Assembly: GCF_000010665.1 (NCBI RefSeq)
Contig: NC_012796.1
Span: 2,695,501-2,759,500 of the forward strand
Origin: Solidesulfovibrio magneticus RS-1
GTDB taxonomy: Bacteria > Desulfobacterota > Desulfovibrionia > Desulfovibrionales > Desulfovibrionaceae
DNA: 64,000 nucleotides
Direction of reading: 5' to 3'
In this document: positions 8,713-17,386 of the stretch, one piece after another
Layout: the number at the start of each line of letters is the position of its first letter
Numbering within the stretch: position 1 is the stretch's first letter
Notes under the pieces: model-generated
The model's database searches: none
Seen by the model: only the letters and a program-made list of their open reading frames with translations
Told to the model about the DNA's origin: nothing
Translations under genes and position numbers: made by a program

Positions 8713-9861
8713 ATGCGACACCTTGCCCTTGTCCTGGTCCTCGTCTTGATGCCACTACCCGGTCTGGCCCTGGCGGCCAATGAACTTGGCTATGCCGTGC
8801 GCACCGGCGACTACAGGGCCGAAACCAACAGCCTAAACGGCTGGACCTACACCACGACCTTCGGCACGGCCTATACCCGCGTCAGCGACCCCACGTTCCA
8901 GGCCTTGTCCTATGATTCCAGCGGACGGGTGGCCTCCTATGTCATTGCCGGGGAAACCCGCTACGTCTATTACGGCGACGACACCGCGAGCCAGATCCGG
9001 GACAAGGCCGCTTCCGTGGCGTTGCAGCAAGCCGGCAACGGCTTCAATCTGCTGGCCAGCCAGCGAGCCATCGACCGCACTATCTTCGACCGGCTTTTCG
9101 CCACGCTCATCGCCACCCGCCTGGGAGCCAAAGGACTTGCCGCCGGCGACGACACGCCCGCTTCCATGGCGGTCTGGGCCGACGGCTCCTACACCATGCA
9201 GGGCAGCAGCCAGACCGGTTCCCAACATGCCTCCAACCAGTACATCGCCCTGGCCGGCCTGGACTACACCGTGTCCGACCGACTGACCCTGGGCTTTGGC
9301 GCGGGATTTAACCAGAACTTTACCGACTACCACGCCGGTAAAGCCTCCAGCCAGCGCGACGACTATTTCATCTTCAATCCCTATGCCGGGTTCACCCTCT
9401 GGGACAGGCTGTGTCTGGGTTTGCAGGCCGGTCTCAAGTACGGCCGCACCACGCTTTCGGGCAGCCAGTCCGGCGACTACCAGTCCCTGACCACCTCGGC
9501 CGGCGGCTTTCTGACCTATGCCTTCATCCGCGACCGGCTGATGTTCACCCCGGTGGTCGGCTACAGCTATTCGTATCGCAATCCTTACGCCGACGGCGTG
9601 GAGGCCACGGCCGTGGGCATGGCCAAGGCCGGCGGCCGGCTCACCTACCAGTTCGAGAAGGTGCTTCCCTACATTGATCTGGCCTACAACTACGACACCG
9701 TGGGCCAGATCGGCGGCCAACGCAGCGACATGCTGGCCACCGTCGGTCTGGATTTCATGCCGACCAACACCTTCAGCATCGGTCTGTTCGCCTCCAACAC
9801 CTTTTTCCGGGGCAAGGAATACTGCACCACCTTCGACCTGAACCTGCGGTATACGTTCTGA
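8713..9861 (+). CDS. Autotransporter-type outer membrane beta-barrel protein
   Basis: The 382-residue product starts with a signal peptide (MRHLALVLVLVLMPLPGLALA, cut after LALA). From about residue 150 to the end it is an autotransporter-like barrel: alternating amphipathic strands rich in Tyr, Gly and aromatic pairs, ending in NLRYTF with the C-terminal Phe needed for Bam recognition. The region between signal and barrel is only about 130 residues, too short for a typical passenger, so it may be a stand-alone barrel or anchor. The ATG at 8713 was chosen because the 20-codon extension upstream would bury the signal peptide. A FecR-domain gene follows 41 nt later, likely in the same transcript. 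Confidence 0.85.
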   Translation: MRHLALVLVLVLMPLPGLALAANELGYAVRTGDYRAETNSLNGWTYTTTFGTAYTRVSDPTFQALSYDSSGRVASYVIAGETRYVYYGDDTASQIRDKAASVALQQAGNGFNLLASQRAIDRTIFDRLFATLIATRLGAKGLAAGDDTPASMAVWADGSYTMQGSSQTGSQHASNQYIALAGLDYTVSDRLTLGFGAGFNQNFTDYHAGKASSQRDDYFIFNPYAGFTLWDRLCLGLQAGLKYGRTTLSGSQSGDYQSLTTSAGGFLTYAFIRDRLMFTPVVGYSYSYRNPYADGVEATAVGMAKAGGRLTYQFEKVLPYIDLAYNYDTVGQIGGQRSDMLATVGLDFMPTNTFSIGLFASNTFFRGKEYCTTFDLNLRYTF

Positions 9862-9902
9862 CGGCGCGACGGCCGCGACAACACGCCGGCCAAGGAGATT
9901 CC

Positions 9903-10640
9903 ATGTCCCGGTTTGCTTGCCATGGCATCGATTTGCTTGCCACGATCTGTCTTACCCTGCTCCTGGCCTTATGTCTGGCCGACACGGCCCAGGCGGCCAA
10001 GGAGGCCGAGCCGGCCGGCGTCGTCTCGGCCATTGAGGATGCGGTCCAGGCCATCGCCGCCGACGGCACGAGCCGCGAGCTGGCCCTGGAATCCCCGGTC
10101 TTTGTCGGCGACGCCATCGTCACCAGCCCTACCGGCGCGGCCCGCATCAGCCTGCAAGATGGCACGATCCTGACCTTGCAGGCGGAGTCCCGTCTGGAAA
10201 TCAAGGATTTCGCCTACAAAGGCCAGTCCAATGACGCCATGCGCCTGGCTGTCTCCTTCGTATCCGGCATATGCCGGCTCCTCAGCGGCCAGATCGTCAA
10301 GAAAAACCCTGATCGGTACGTGGTTGATTCCCCCTACGCCACCATCGGCATACGCGGCACCGAGATCGGCACGCGCATCCGGGGCAATGCCCAGCTCGTG
10401 GCCCTGCTCTCCGGCACGCCCATTAGCGTCACGGCCACGGACGGCCAGTCCCAGACCATCCCCCAGCCGGACTACGGCGTGGACCTGGGCCCCGGGAAGG
10501 CGCCTTCGGCTCCGCGCCCGCTGACCGAAGAGGAAAAAATGCTCTTCACCCGCCTCGTTTTCCGCCGCCAGATGGACAGCATGCGGCTGCAAATGCTGTT
10601 GCAATCCAGCCGGCCGGTCATGCGGCCGGGGCGGTTCTAA
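9903..10640 (+). CDS. Exported FecR-domain protein
   Basis: This 245-residue protein has a signal peptide (hydrophobic residues 10-24, cut near TAQAA). A FecR domain spans about 40-175: ESPVFVGDAIVTSPTGAARISLQDGTILTLQAES..., then the diagnostic YVVDSPYATIGIRGTEIGTRI. In the periplasm this fold is linked to sensing or to surface protein secretion, not only to iron signalling. No membrane anchor or sigma-factor gene is present, so classical Fec signalling is unlikely. AAGGAG lies 5 nt before the ATG, and the gene follows the barrel gene closely. This pairing suggests a joint cell-surface role. A long hairpin follows at 10685-10729. Confidence 0.85.
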   Translation: MSRFACHGIDLLATICLTLLLALCLADTAQAAKEAEPAGVVSAIEDAVQAIAADGTSRELALESPVFVGDAIVTSPTGAARISLQDGTILTLQAESRLEIKDFAYKGQSNDAMRLAVSFVSGICRLLSGQIVKKNPDRYVVDSPYATIGIRGTEIGTRIRGNAQLVALLSGTPISVTATDGQSQTIPQPDYGVDLGPGKAPSAPRPLTEEEKMLFTRLVFRRQMDSMRLQMLLQSSRPVMRPGRF

Positions 10641-10684
10641 TTCTAGCGGCAAGGCCGCTGTCGTTCCTGTCCTGCTCCAAGACG

Positions 10685-10729
10685 CACGAGCAAGGGGCCG
10701 GCCTCAAGGAGGTCGGCCCCTTGCTCGTG
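10685..10729 (+). terminator. Long hairpin after the FecR gene
   Basis: A perfect 16-bp inverted repeat (CACGAGCAAGGGGCCG with its complement at 10714-10729) lies 44 nt after the stop. It has no T-run, so it may end transcription weakly or protect the mRNA 3' end. Confidence 0.6.
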
Positions 10730-10881
10730 AAGACGATTGGACAGGCGCAACCTTCTGGCTGTCGCCAACCAGCGTCTCTTGCGGAATCCCCGTCTCTCTC
10801 GGCAATCACGGTGACGACCGGTCGCGACGACTGCTCGCCGAAGCGACGTTTCGACGCCTGACGGCCAAGCCGGAAGATCGT

Positions 10882-11781
10882 TCAGGGAAAAGGTTGCCCG
10901 AACCGGTCCGCCGCAACGCTGGGCCAGGCCTCGACCAGTCCGTGATGATGGTCCGCGCCGTCCAGCACCAGACAACGCGCCTGGGAGGCGTCGCCCAGCC
11001 TGGCAAGAAACCGCCGGCACAGCCAGGGCGGCGTGTTGGCGTCGCCCGAACCGGCGATGTGCGTTTGCGGGATGTGGGCCACGACCGGGGCGACGTCGGC
11101 CGGATTAGGCCAGTCCGGCGGCAGGGTCAGGCCATGCAGCTCGGCCCAGGCCGCGAAATCAAGATTGGCGGCCACGGTGAACAGGGCGACCACGTCCGTG
11201 CGCCCGGCGGCCAGCAGCACGGCCAGGGCGCCGCCGCCGGAATAGCCGACCAGCCCCAGGCGGTCGGCTCCGTAAACGGCCTTGGCGGCGTCCAGGGCGG
11301 CGCTGAGGCAGGCCACGGTTCGGGGCGCGTAGCGCTGCGTGGTCCACAGCGTCGGATCGAGGTCGGCCAGGACTTCCAGGGAAAGGTATTGCCCTGGCCG
11401 GGCCAGATAGAGCGCCTTGCCGCCGGGAACCCGGGCCGCCAGACGCAGGCCCACCGGATCGGTCGGGGTCGGATCGTCCGAGGGCCTTCGCCGGTCGCGG
11501 TAGGCCTGGCCGTCGCCCTCGATATACACGGTAAGCGTCCTGCCCGGTCCGTTTCGGCCATAGGCGACAAGGGGCACGGGACAGGCCGGGCCGGTCTCCA
11601 AGGCGATCGGCGTCAATCCGCCCGAGGCGGCAATGGCGGTCGCCTGATCGCGGCGCGCGGCGCTGCCCGGCGTGCCTGCGCAGCCGCTGGACAGCCCAGC
11701 CAACAGCAGACACACGGCGACCAGAAGGACCGACCCTGAGCGGCCCGGACGCGCTATGGCGGAGACATTGACGGCGGTCAT
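10882..11781 (-). CDS. Alpha/beta hydrolase-fold lipoprotein
   Basis: The 299-residue protein begins with a signal ending in LLLAGLSSGC, a probable lipobox with Cys near residue 33, so it is likely membrane-anchored. The hydrolase fold shows an early LTVYIEGDGQAY strand, the nucleophile elbow GLVGYSGGGALAVLLAAG, an acid loop IAGSGDANTPP and a C-terminal LDGADHHHGL supplying the catalytic His. The start was set at MTAVNV because GGGAG precedes it; the same frame stays open upstream but overlaps the neighbouring gene. Substrate unknown; esterase or peptidase-like activity is plausible. It lies about 90 nt downstream of the radical SAM gene, possibly co-transcribed with it. Confidence 0.8.
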   Translation of the reverse strand: MTAVNVSAIARPGRSGSVLLVAVCLLLAGLSSGCAGTPGSAARRDQATAIAASGGLTPIALETGPACPVPLVAYGRNGPGRTLTVYIEGDGQAYRDRRRPSDDPTPTDPVGLRLAARVPGGKALYLARPGQYLSLEVLADLDPTLWTTQRYAPRTVACLSAALDAAKAVYGADRLGLVGYSGGGALAVLLAAGRTDVVALFTVAANLDFAAWAELHGLTLPPDWPNPADVAPVVAHIPQTHIAGSGDANTPPWLCRRFLARLGDASQARCLVLDGADHHHGLVEAWPSVAADRFGQPFP

Positions 11782-11872
11782 GAGGCTTCTCCCGGGAGGT
11801 GGCGCGAACCTGCGCCAGCCTCCGGGCATGATGGCCCGAAACGCTCCTTGGGGCAATACGACCGGCCGACCG

Positions 11873-13102
11873 TCAGGTGGCGCGATAGGCGGCCAGGCGA
11901 GCGGCGTCCGGCGGTTTTCGGCCGTCGAAGTGCCGGCAAGCCGCGAAGTAGCGCAGATCGGCGGCCCAGACTCCCAGGTCGCGCAGGCCAAGCCCCAGCA
12001 GATTGCGCCAGCCAGGCAGGCCGGCGGCCAGATCCCCAAGCGGCCCCAGCAGTTCGGTGGGGTCGCGAAAGCACTCCCAGTCGCAGGCCCGGCAAAAGGC
12101 TTGCCCGTCCAACCGCTCCCGGCCAAGCTTCCAGAACGGTCCCAGGTTCTCGCGTCCCCGGTAGCCGCAGGGGAAGCAGTCGCCCTGGCGGTCCACGTAA
12201 AAAAAGCTCACTCCGCCAAGGCAGGGCCGGTCAGCCCTGGCCGCGCCCGCGTAGCGCCGGACCAGGGCGGCCACGGCCGAACGGGGGGTGAAAATACGCA
12301 AATCTCCACGATGACGCACCACGGCGGCGTCGAGAGCGGCAAAAAGCGCCCGCTTTTCCCATTCGGCAAAGCTGACCCGCCTGTCTGCCGCCGTAGCCGC
12401 ATAGGCAGCCGAAGCCCCCTTGGCCGCATCGTCGTCGCTCATGGGGTAGCAACAATTGGCCATGGTAAATCCCAAGCCGGCGGCGGTGGTGAAAAAGCGC
12501 GACAGACCCTGGCCGGCCAGCTTTTGAAAGCTGACCGCGTCGTCCGCCTCAAGGGGCGTTTCGCCGGTCATGAGGCGGGTCAGGGCCAGATTGGCCGTGG
12601 GATACAGGCCATGGGCGTGAAAAACGGGCAAAGCCCGGGCAATCCCCTCCATCAGCCCGGGAAAGCCCCGATTGGCTTCGTGGACGCCGGCATGGGCGGA
12701 ATCCAGGCTGATCCAGAAATTGCGTACCGGCGTGGCGGCAAGCATCGCGGCCAACCGGGTCACGCGGTCCATGAAATCCGGGGCGTCGGGCCGGGCGAAC
12801 CGGTAGCCATTGGTGCCGGTGCGCAGATACTCGATACCGGCCCGGCCGGCGTAATCAAGCAGTTCGCAGAGCAGGTCGCCGGCCAGGAGCGGTTCGCCGC
12901 CGGTAAAGGACAGGGCTGAAACACCTAGGACGGCGCAGTGGTCGATGATGCGCTTGGCGGTCTCGCGGTCCAGGTCGCCGCGCGGGCCGCCGTTGCCGAC
13001 GTTCATGCCGCACTGGAAGCACCGGGCGTTGCACCGGTCGGTGAGCTGTACCACCACCTGGCGCGGACGGCCCCGACGGCGCAGTATTTTGAGAATCGGC
13101 AT
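11873..13102 (-). CDS. Radical SAM protein with C-terminal Cys cluster
   Basis: This 409-residue protein binds the radical-generating 4Fe-4S cluster through CNARCFQC (Cys24, Cys28, Cys31), followed by the glycine-rich SFTGGEPLLAG SAM loop. The C-terminal third has further cysteines in a SPASM-like arrangement (CLGG, CFPCGYRG, CRACDWEC). These suggest one or two auxiliary clusters, as in peptide- or sugar-modifying enzymes. No precursor peptide gene was seen next to it. The hydrolase gene follows on the same strand. It is divergent from the ParA gene at 13223. Substrate unknown. Confidence 0.88.
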   Translation of the reverse strand: MPILKILRRRGRPRQVVVQLTDRCNARCFQCGMNVGNGGPRGDLDRETAKRIIDHCAVLGVSALSFTGGEPLLAGDLLCELLDYAGRAGIEYLRTGTNGYRFARPDAPDFMDRVTRLAAMLAATPVRNFWISLDSAHAGVHEANRGFPGLMEGIARALPVFHAHGLYPTANLALTRLMTGETPLEADDAVSFQKLAGQGLSRFFTTAAGLGFTMANCCYPMSDDDAAKGASAAYAATAADRRVSFAEWEKRALFAALDAAVVRHRGDLRIFTPRSAVAALVRRYAGAARADRPCLGGVSFFYVDRQGDCFPCGYRGRENLGPFWKLGRERLDGQAFCRACDWECFRDPTELLGPLGDLAAGLPGWRNLLGLGLRDLGVWAADLRYFAACRHFDGRKPPDAARLAAYRAT

Positions 13103-13222
13103 GGTGACGGGCTACTCCCGGCCGGGCGCGGAGCCATGACCAGCAAGTGACAATAGCGCGTCGGACCAAGCCCGGCCGGCCCCTGACGCCAAATCGTAAC
13201 GGCCCTGGGGCATGAAGCGGCC

Positions 13223-14026
13223 ATGGACGTTTCCGCCGCGCCAGGGCCGCGCATCATCGCCTGCTGCAACCACAAGGGCGGCGTGGGCAAAACCACCTGC
13301 ACGGTCAATCTGGCCGCCGGACTGTCCCGGTCCGGCTGGCGTGTTCTGGCCGTGGACGCCGATCCCCAGGCCCATCTGACTGCCTCCCTGGGGCTGGCCG
13401 CCGGCCCGGACGGCGGGTTGGCCGGTCTGCTGGACGGCCGGCTTGGACTGGACGCCGCCCTGATCCGCGACGGCGACCTGGACGTGCTGCCCGCCTCGGC
13501 CGCCCTGGCCGGGACGGAAACGCGGCTGGCCGCGTCCGCCGCGCCGACCGATCTTCTGGCCAGCTACTTGGCTGCGGCGACCGACCACGACGTGGTCCTC
13601 ATCGACTGCCCGCCCCATCTCGGCCAGTTGGCCAAGCAAGCGCTTTATGCCGCAACCGACATCCTCATTCCCATGACGCCGGATTTCCTGGCCATGCAAA
13701 GCTTGGCCTGGCTCATGGACACCTTGGCCGAGTTGGCCACGTCGGGCGACACCCCGGCTGTGGCCGGGGTCGTGCTCAATCGTTTTGCCGCCCAGAAACG
13801 CCTGCATCGGGAAGTAAAAACCCTGGTGGAAGGCCATTTCCCCGGCATGGCCCTGACTACCGTCATCCGTGAAAACGTCGCCCTGGCCGAGGCGCCGAGC
13901 TTTGGCCAGGACATCTTCCGCTACGCCCCCCGCAGCGCCGGCGCGGCCGATTTCGCCGCTCTGGCCGTCGAGACGGCCGTCCGGCTGCGCCTGCCGCCCC
14001 CGGCCTCTGCCGGCGGCAACCCATAA
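13223..14026 (+). CDS. ParA/Soj-family ATPase
   Basis: A 267-residue deviant-Walker P-loop ATPase. The signature KGGVGKTT lies at about residues 18-25, the AVDADPQAHLTASLGL switch region follows, and Walker B is VVLIDCPPHLG. It has no N-terminal helix-turn-helix, so it resembles the small Soj/MinD-like positioning ATPases. No ParB gene or obvious parS lies nearby, which argues against a chromosome segregation pair and for positioning of some protein cargo. The next gene begins 10 nt after the stop and is probably its partner. No strong ribosome binding site precedes the ATG. Confidence 0.9.
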   Translation: MDVSAAPGPRIIACCNHKGGVGKTTCTVNLAAGLSRSGWRVLAVDADPQAHLTASLGLAAGPDGGLAGLLDGRLGLDAALIRDGDLDVLPASAALAGTETRLAASAAPTDLLASYLAAATDHDVVLIDCPPHLGQLAKQALYAATDILIPMTPDFLAMQSLAWLMDTLAELATSGDTPAVAGVVLNRFAAQKRLHREVKTLVEGHFPGMALTTVIRENVALAEAPSFGQDIFRYAPRSAGAADFAALAVETAVRLRLPPPASAGGNP

Positions 14027-14036
14027 GGAACCGACC

Positions 14037-15116
14037 ATGGCCAACCGCTCCCGCCTGGGGCGCGATCCCTTGCAGGCCGCGCCCAAACCTCCCGCCTCCA
14101 AGCCTGCCACCCCCCGCCGTAAACCGGCTGCCGCCAAGGGCAAGGTTTCGGCCAATACGGCCACGAAAGAGCCGGCAGCCGCCCCGAACGACGGCAGCCC
14201 ATTGCCGGTTGCTGTAACCGCGGCCAGCCCCGAAGGTACTCCGGCCTTCGACGCCCCCAAGATGGCCCAGCCGTTGGCGGACGCCGACAGCCAAACCCCG
14301 TCCTCGGCCCAGGTTGCGCAAGACGCCGCCCTGGCCGAGGCCGCCATCCCCGCCCAGCCTGACGCTGTCGCCACGGACAGCTCGCCCGAGTCCGCTCCTG
14401 GCGTGGCGGCTGGCCCTGCTCCTGAAGCAGACCAGCCCTCCGTGCCGTCCAGCGCGCAAGGCCCGGACCAGCCGCCAGCGGTGGCCAACAGGCCAACGGC
14501 TGCGCCGGCCCAGGCTCAAGAAGCCGCCGCCGGAGCCCAGGCCGAGGCCGTGCCTGCGGCAAGCGCGGCCGCCCCTGGCAATAAGTGCCCGGCCGCCGGC
14601 CCGGCCCTCTGTCCGGGCACGGCAAGTCCGCCCCCTTGTCCGAGCATAGCCAGTCCGGCCGCTTGCTCGGACTCGGCCAGCCCGGCCCTGTCCACCGACG
14701 CCCATCCCGTGGCCGTGTTTCTGCGCGGCGTGCTCGAAGGCTTGCTCCCCGAAGGCGAAGCCGCCCTGTGTGTGGACGTCGACGAGTCGACAAGCACCCT
14801 GCCGGTGGAAAAACTCTTTTTTTTCAGCCACGCCCTGCAACGCATCGCCATGCCCCTGGAAAACGCCGCCTCGGCCGGCTGGCGGCCGGGCACGGCCACC
14901 GGACCGCTGCCGGTGCTCACCGCGCGCTTACAGCCCATTGGCCGGGGCCGCCACAGCCTGACGCTGTTCGATAACGGTTGTTTTTTCAAAAACCGCCTGC
15001 CAGGCCTGAGCCTGGGCATGGAAGCCCTGACGCCCCTGACCGCCTTTGTCGCCAAACGCCAGGGTTCGGTCATCCTGGCCCAGGGACGCGTGACCGCTTT
15101 TGAAATCATCGGCTGA
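14037..15116 (+). CDS. Ala/Pro-rich protein with conserved C-terminal domain, ParA partner candidate
   Basis: The 359-residue product has a short basic N-terminus (NRSRLGRDPLQAAPK), then about 200 residues of low-complexity Ala/Pro/Glu linker. A compact C-terminal domain of about 130 residues follows (from HPVAVFLRGVLEGLLPEGEA to the end). Basic tips of this kind commonly stimulate ParA-type ATPases, and the gene starts 10 nt after a ParA gene, so it may link the ATPase to a cargo. The folded domain is not one I recognise. TAAGGA lies 8 nt before the ATG. Several CPS/CPG repeats around residues 180-225 are notable. Function is inference only. Confidence 0.7.
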   Translation: MANRSRLGRDPLQAAPKPPASKPATPRRKPAAAKGKVSANTATKEPAAAPNDGSPLPVAVTAASPEGTPAFDAPKMAQPLADADSQTPSSAQVAQDAALAEAAIPAQPDAVATDSSPESAPGVAAGPAPEADQPSVPSSAQGPDQPPAVANRPTAAPAQAQEAAAGAQAEAVPAASAAAPGNKCPAAGPALCPGTASPPPCPSIASPAACSDSASPALSTDAHPVAVFLRGVLEGLLPEGEAALCVDVDESTSTLPVEKLFFFSHALQRIAMPLENAASAGWRPGTATGPLPVLTARLQPIGRGRHSLTLFDNGCFFKNRLPGLSLGMEALTPLTAFVAKRQGSVILAQGRVTAFEIIG

Positions 15117-15138
15117 CGCCGCCAACAAGGAGTCTCAC

Positions 15139-15396
15139 ATGGAAAAGGACAAGAGCCGGATCAAGGTGGAAGGGGTGATGCAGATCACCGAAGTCATCGC
15201 CAACCTGGAAAAACTCGCAGCCGACATGAAAGCCGGCCTGGTCACCCTGGCCGCCGGCGATGAGTCGCTGACGCTGCGGCCTTCGGTACTGGTCAACGTG
15301 GACATGAAGGCGTCGCAAAAAAAAGACAAGGAAAAATTCGCCCTAGAGATTTCCTGGAAAAAGCACAAGGAAATGGACGGATTCGCGGGAGAATAA
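15139..15396 (+). CDS. amphi-Trp domain-containing protein
   Basis: This 85-residue protein matches the small amphi-Trp family: VMQITEVIANLEKLAADMKAGLVTLAAGDESLTLRPS followed by a charged strand ending FALEISWKKHKE with the conserved Trp. Members are short and usually uncharacterised. The start was set at MEKDKSR because AAGGAG lies 6 nt upstream. The start is 22 nt after the stop of the Ala/Pro-rich gene, so ParA, partner and this protein probably form one operon. Function unknown; association with ParA is context only. Confidence 0.85.
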   Translation: MEKDKSRIKVEGVMQITEVIANLEKLAADMKAGLVTLAAGDESLTLRPSVLVNVDMKASQKKDKEKFALEISWKKHKEMDGFAGE

Positions 15397-15398
15397 AC

Positions 15399-15467
15399 GG
15401 CATAGGCCTCCGGCTATCGGGAGAAGGGCACCACGGCCACCCTCCCGTTTAGCCGGAGACCTATGCC
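15399..15467 (+). terminator. Long inverted repeat after the ParA operon
   Basis: Arms of 18 nt (15399-15416 and 15450-15467, one mismatch) start 3 nt after the amphi-Trp stop, with a second smaller stem CGGGAG/CTCCCG inside the loop. No T-run follows, so it is a structured 3' end rather than a standard terminator. Confidence 0.55.
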
Positions 15468-15638
15468 CGTCCAATACCCCCCGTACAGCCAGAGCAGTTA
15501 TGGGCTCTTATCATTACGGAGGCTCCACAGCCCAAACAACTCGTATAGCCTCCCTTAATAGAAACGGTTTTTTCAGAAAAACTCATGATATTAGTATATT
15601 GCCTACGAAATACCTATGCGCTCTTCGTGGGCACGACA

Positions 15639-16556
15639 CTAAGAGATGATAGCGTGTGGATTGATGCCGAATTCGCTCTGCAGCTTTTGCTTTGCCCGTT
15701 CTTCGTTCTTGTAATACACATCTTGATCAAGCATAGACTGATGGCCACAACCGTGGTCTATATAATCCGAAATATCGCAGTGACATGCCGCATACCCGAA
15801 CCGATGCACATCATGAAACCATAAAGCACCGGTATCTACACCATACCCTCCGCAAGAAGCAATGCAGCCGAAAGGAGGGACAGAACCAAGCGGACTTGTA
15901 ACCGATCGAACCAACCGCATATTAATCAGACACGACCATTCGTTTATGCGACATGGAGGAAGCGGCCAAGGATTTGATCTGTATGCTTCGCAGAAATTCG
16001 CTAAATGAAAGGGCGTGCAATTCTTAAACTTTTCAAAATCATGCTTTTCATACAAATCGAATAACTCCTGATAAGTCGGCCTATAGGAAAGATATTTTTC
16101 GCCTGAGCACTTCTTCGCATGATACGCAGGACACCCCGCACACGCGCCAACATTTCCTGCACCAATATGCTCTTTGCACTTGTCCAAATAAAGCCCGACT
16201 ATATCTTGCTTATGATACGTATCATTATGACATATATAAAGATAATCCTTATCAGTCCTCTCCCAGGCATATTGATATCGCACAGACAGCCTGGCGTCTT
16301 CTTCAATTATCGAATCAACATCCATCAAACGAATCCAGTAAAAATTTTTCGGAACATAAAATATCAATCTTGATTTCAGCTTGTTCTTAATAAATTCAAA
16401 TCCGTTCAACTGCCTTGGCGTATTTGCATTTTCCGCTATGAGGTATATTTTATCTATATACTTATGACTGTGCTTGAGCAGCGACAAAATAGACAATGTC
16501 GTCTGGAAAGGCTTGCCTAAAGCATTCACTGCCACGTCAACAACTTTCAAAGACAT
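15639..16556 (-). CDS. Low-GC hypothetical protein, possible glycosyltransferase
   Basis: The 305-residue protein starts MSLKVVDVAVNALGKPFQTTLSILSLLKHS and continues with KIYLIAENANTP, a beta-alpha-beta opening resembling glycosyltransferase-type proteins. No DxD motif is certain; MDVD near residue 80 is a candidate. Ten or more cysteines, including GACAGCPAYHAKKC and CIASCGGYG, are unusual for a glycosyltransferase and could bind metal. The gene is clearly richer in A and T than its neighbours, which suggests transfer. GGAG lies 5 nt before the chosen ATG. It lies downstream of the HAD and kinase-fold genes and may share their transcript. The function is tentative. Confidence 0.6.
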   Translation of the reverse strand: MSLKVVDVAVNALGKPFQTTLSILSLLKHSHKYIDKIYLIAENANTPRQLNGFEFIKNKLKSRLIFYVPKNFYWIRLMDVDSIIEEDARLSVRYQYAWERTDKDYLYICHNDTYHKQDIVGLYLDKCKEHIGAGNVGACAGCPAYHAKKCSGEKYLSYRPTYQELFDLYEKHDFEKFKNCTPFHLANFCEAYRSNPWPLPPCRINEWSCLINMRLVRSVTSPLGSVPPFGCIASCGGYGVDTGALWFHDVHRFGYAACHCDISDYIDHGCGHQSMLDQDVYYKNEERAKQKLQSEFGINPHAIIS

Positions 16557-16639
16557 ATCGACTCCACAACAATAAACAAAGAACCCAGTATAAAACATCA
16601 AAAACTGCTTGTCATAACCAAGGCCTTGTTCCGCTGCCC

Positions 16640-17386
16640 TCAGCCCTGCTCCTCGAAAAACCGGATGGCGTTTCGCAGTTCTCCGAAACGGTAGATGTTG
16701 TAGTGGGCCTCCACCCCGTCCATAGTCTGCTGGCCCTGGCCTGTAGCGAAAAAGACTGTACGAAGGCCGGCCTGGCGCGCGCCGTAAATATCGCGGTACA
16801 TGTCGTTGCCGACAAAGACCACGTCTTCCGGCGGCAGGTGCAGACGCCGCAGCGCCAGGGCGAAGATGCGCGGGTCAGGCTTGCGATAGCCGAGATCGCC
16901 CGAGACAACGATGGGATAGAAATATTGCTCGATGCCGACCATGCGCATTTCGGGCACGGCCCAGACCGACTGGGCATCGGACAAGACAGCTAGCCGGTAG
17001 CACGGCCGCAGTTCGTCGAGCACCTCGCGCACGTCAGGATAAAGCTCCAGGCGATTGAGCGAAATGCCCCGGTACAGCTCAGCCAGAAAATGCGGCAACT
17101 GGGCCAGCTTGGCCTTGGGCAGGCTCACGCCCGAGCGCTCCAGCCGCGTTTGCAGAAATTCCCGCCACACCGCCACGGCGTCGAATTCCGGAAACGCTTC
17201 CCCGCCGGCCCGACGCTGGGCCTTTAAAATCTGGTAGTAGCCGTCGCGCACGTCGCCCCGGCTGGTGCGGATGCCGTAATACTTGAGCAGGTGGCTGATG
17301 GAGCGGTAGATCTGCTCGTTGCCCTCATCGGTGTTGATGTCGATGAGCGTGCCGTTGATGTCGAAGATGATGGCCTTGACGATCAT
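16640..17386 (-). CDS. HAD-superfamily hydrolase
   Basis: This 248-residue HAD protein has motif I AIIFDINGTLID, motif II LAVLSDAQS, motif III in GYRKPDPRIF and motif IV VVFVGNDMYRDIYGA, with a helical cap of about 80 residues. Motif I reads D-I-N rather than D-x-D: the general acid/base Asp is replaced by Asn (residue 10). That change is expected to reduce normal phosphatase activity and points to another reaction or a regulatory role. The ATG overlaps the stop of the upstream kinase-fold gene (ATGA), so the two are translationally coupled. Substrate unknown. Confidence 0.85.
   Translation of the reverse strand: MIVKAIIFDINGTLIDINTDEGNEQIYRSISHLLKYYGIRTSRGDVRDGYYQILKAQRRAGGEAFPEFDAVAVWREFLQTRLERSGVSLPKAKLAQLPHFLAELYRGISLNRLELYPDVREVLDELRPCYRLAVLSDAQSVWAVPEMRMVGIEQYFYPIVVSGDLGYRKPDPRIFALALRRLHLPPEDVVFVGNDMYRDIYGARQAGLRTVFFATGQGQQTMDGVEAHYNIYRFGELRNAIRFFEEQG

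Noticed and set aside
9903-10640. FecR iron-signalling regulator
   Set aside because: The protein has a cleavable signal peptide, no inner-membrane anchor, and no sigma factor or TonB-dependent receptor gene nearby.
13223-14026. Chromosome or plasmid partition locus
   Set aside because: There is no ParB gene and no repeated parS-like site near the ParA gene.
15585-15824. Small plus-strand frame near the low-GC gene
   Set aside because: It starts in intergenic DNA without a ribosome binding site and runs antisense into the 15639 gene.
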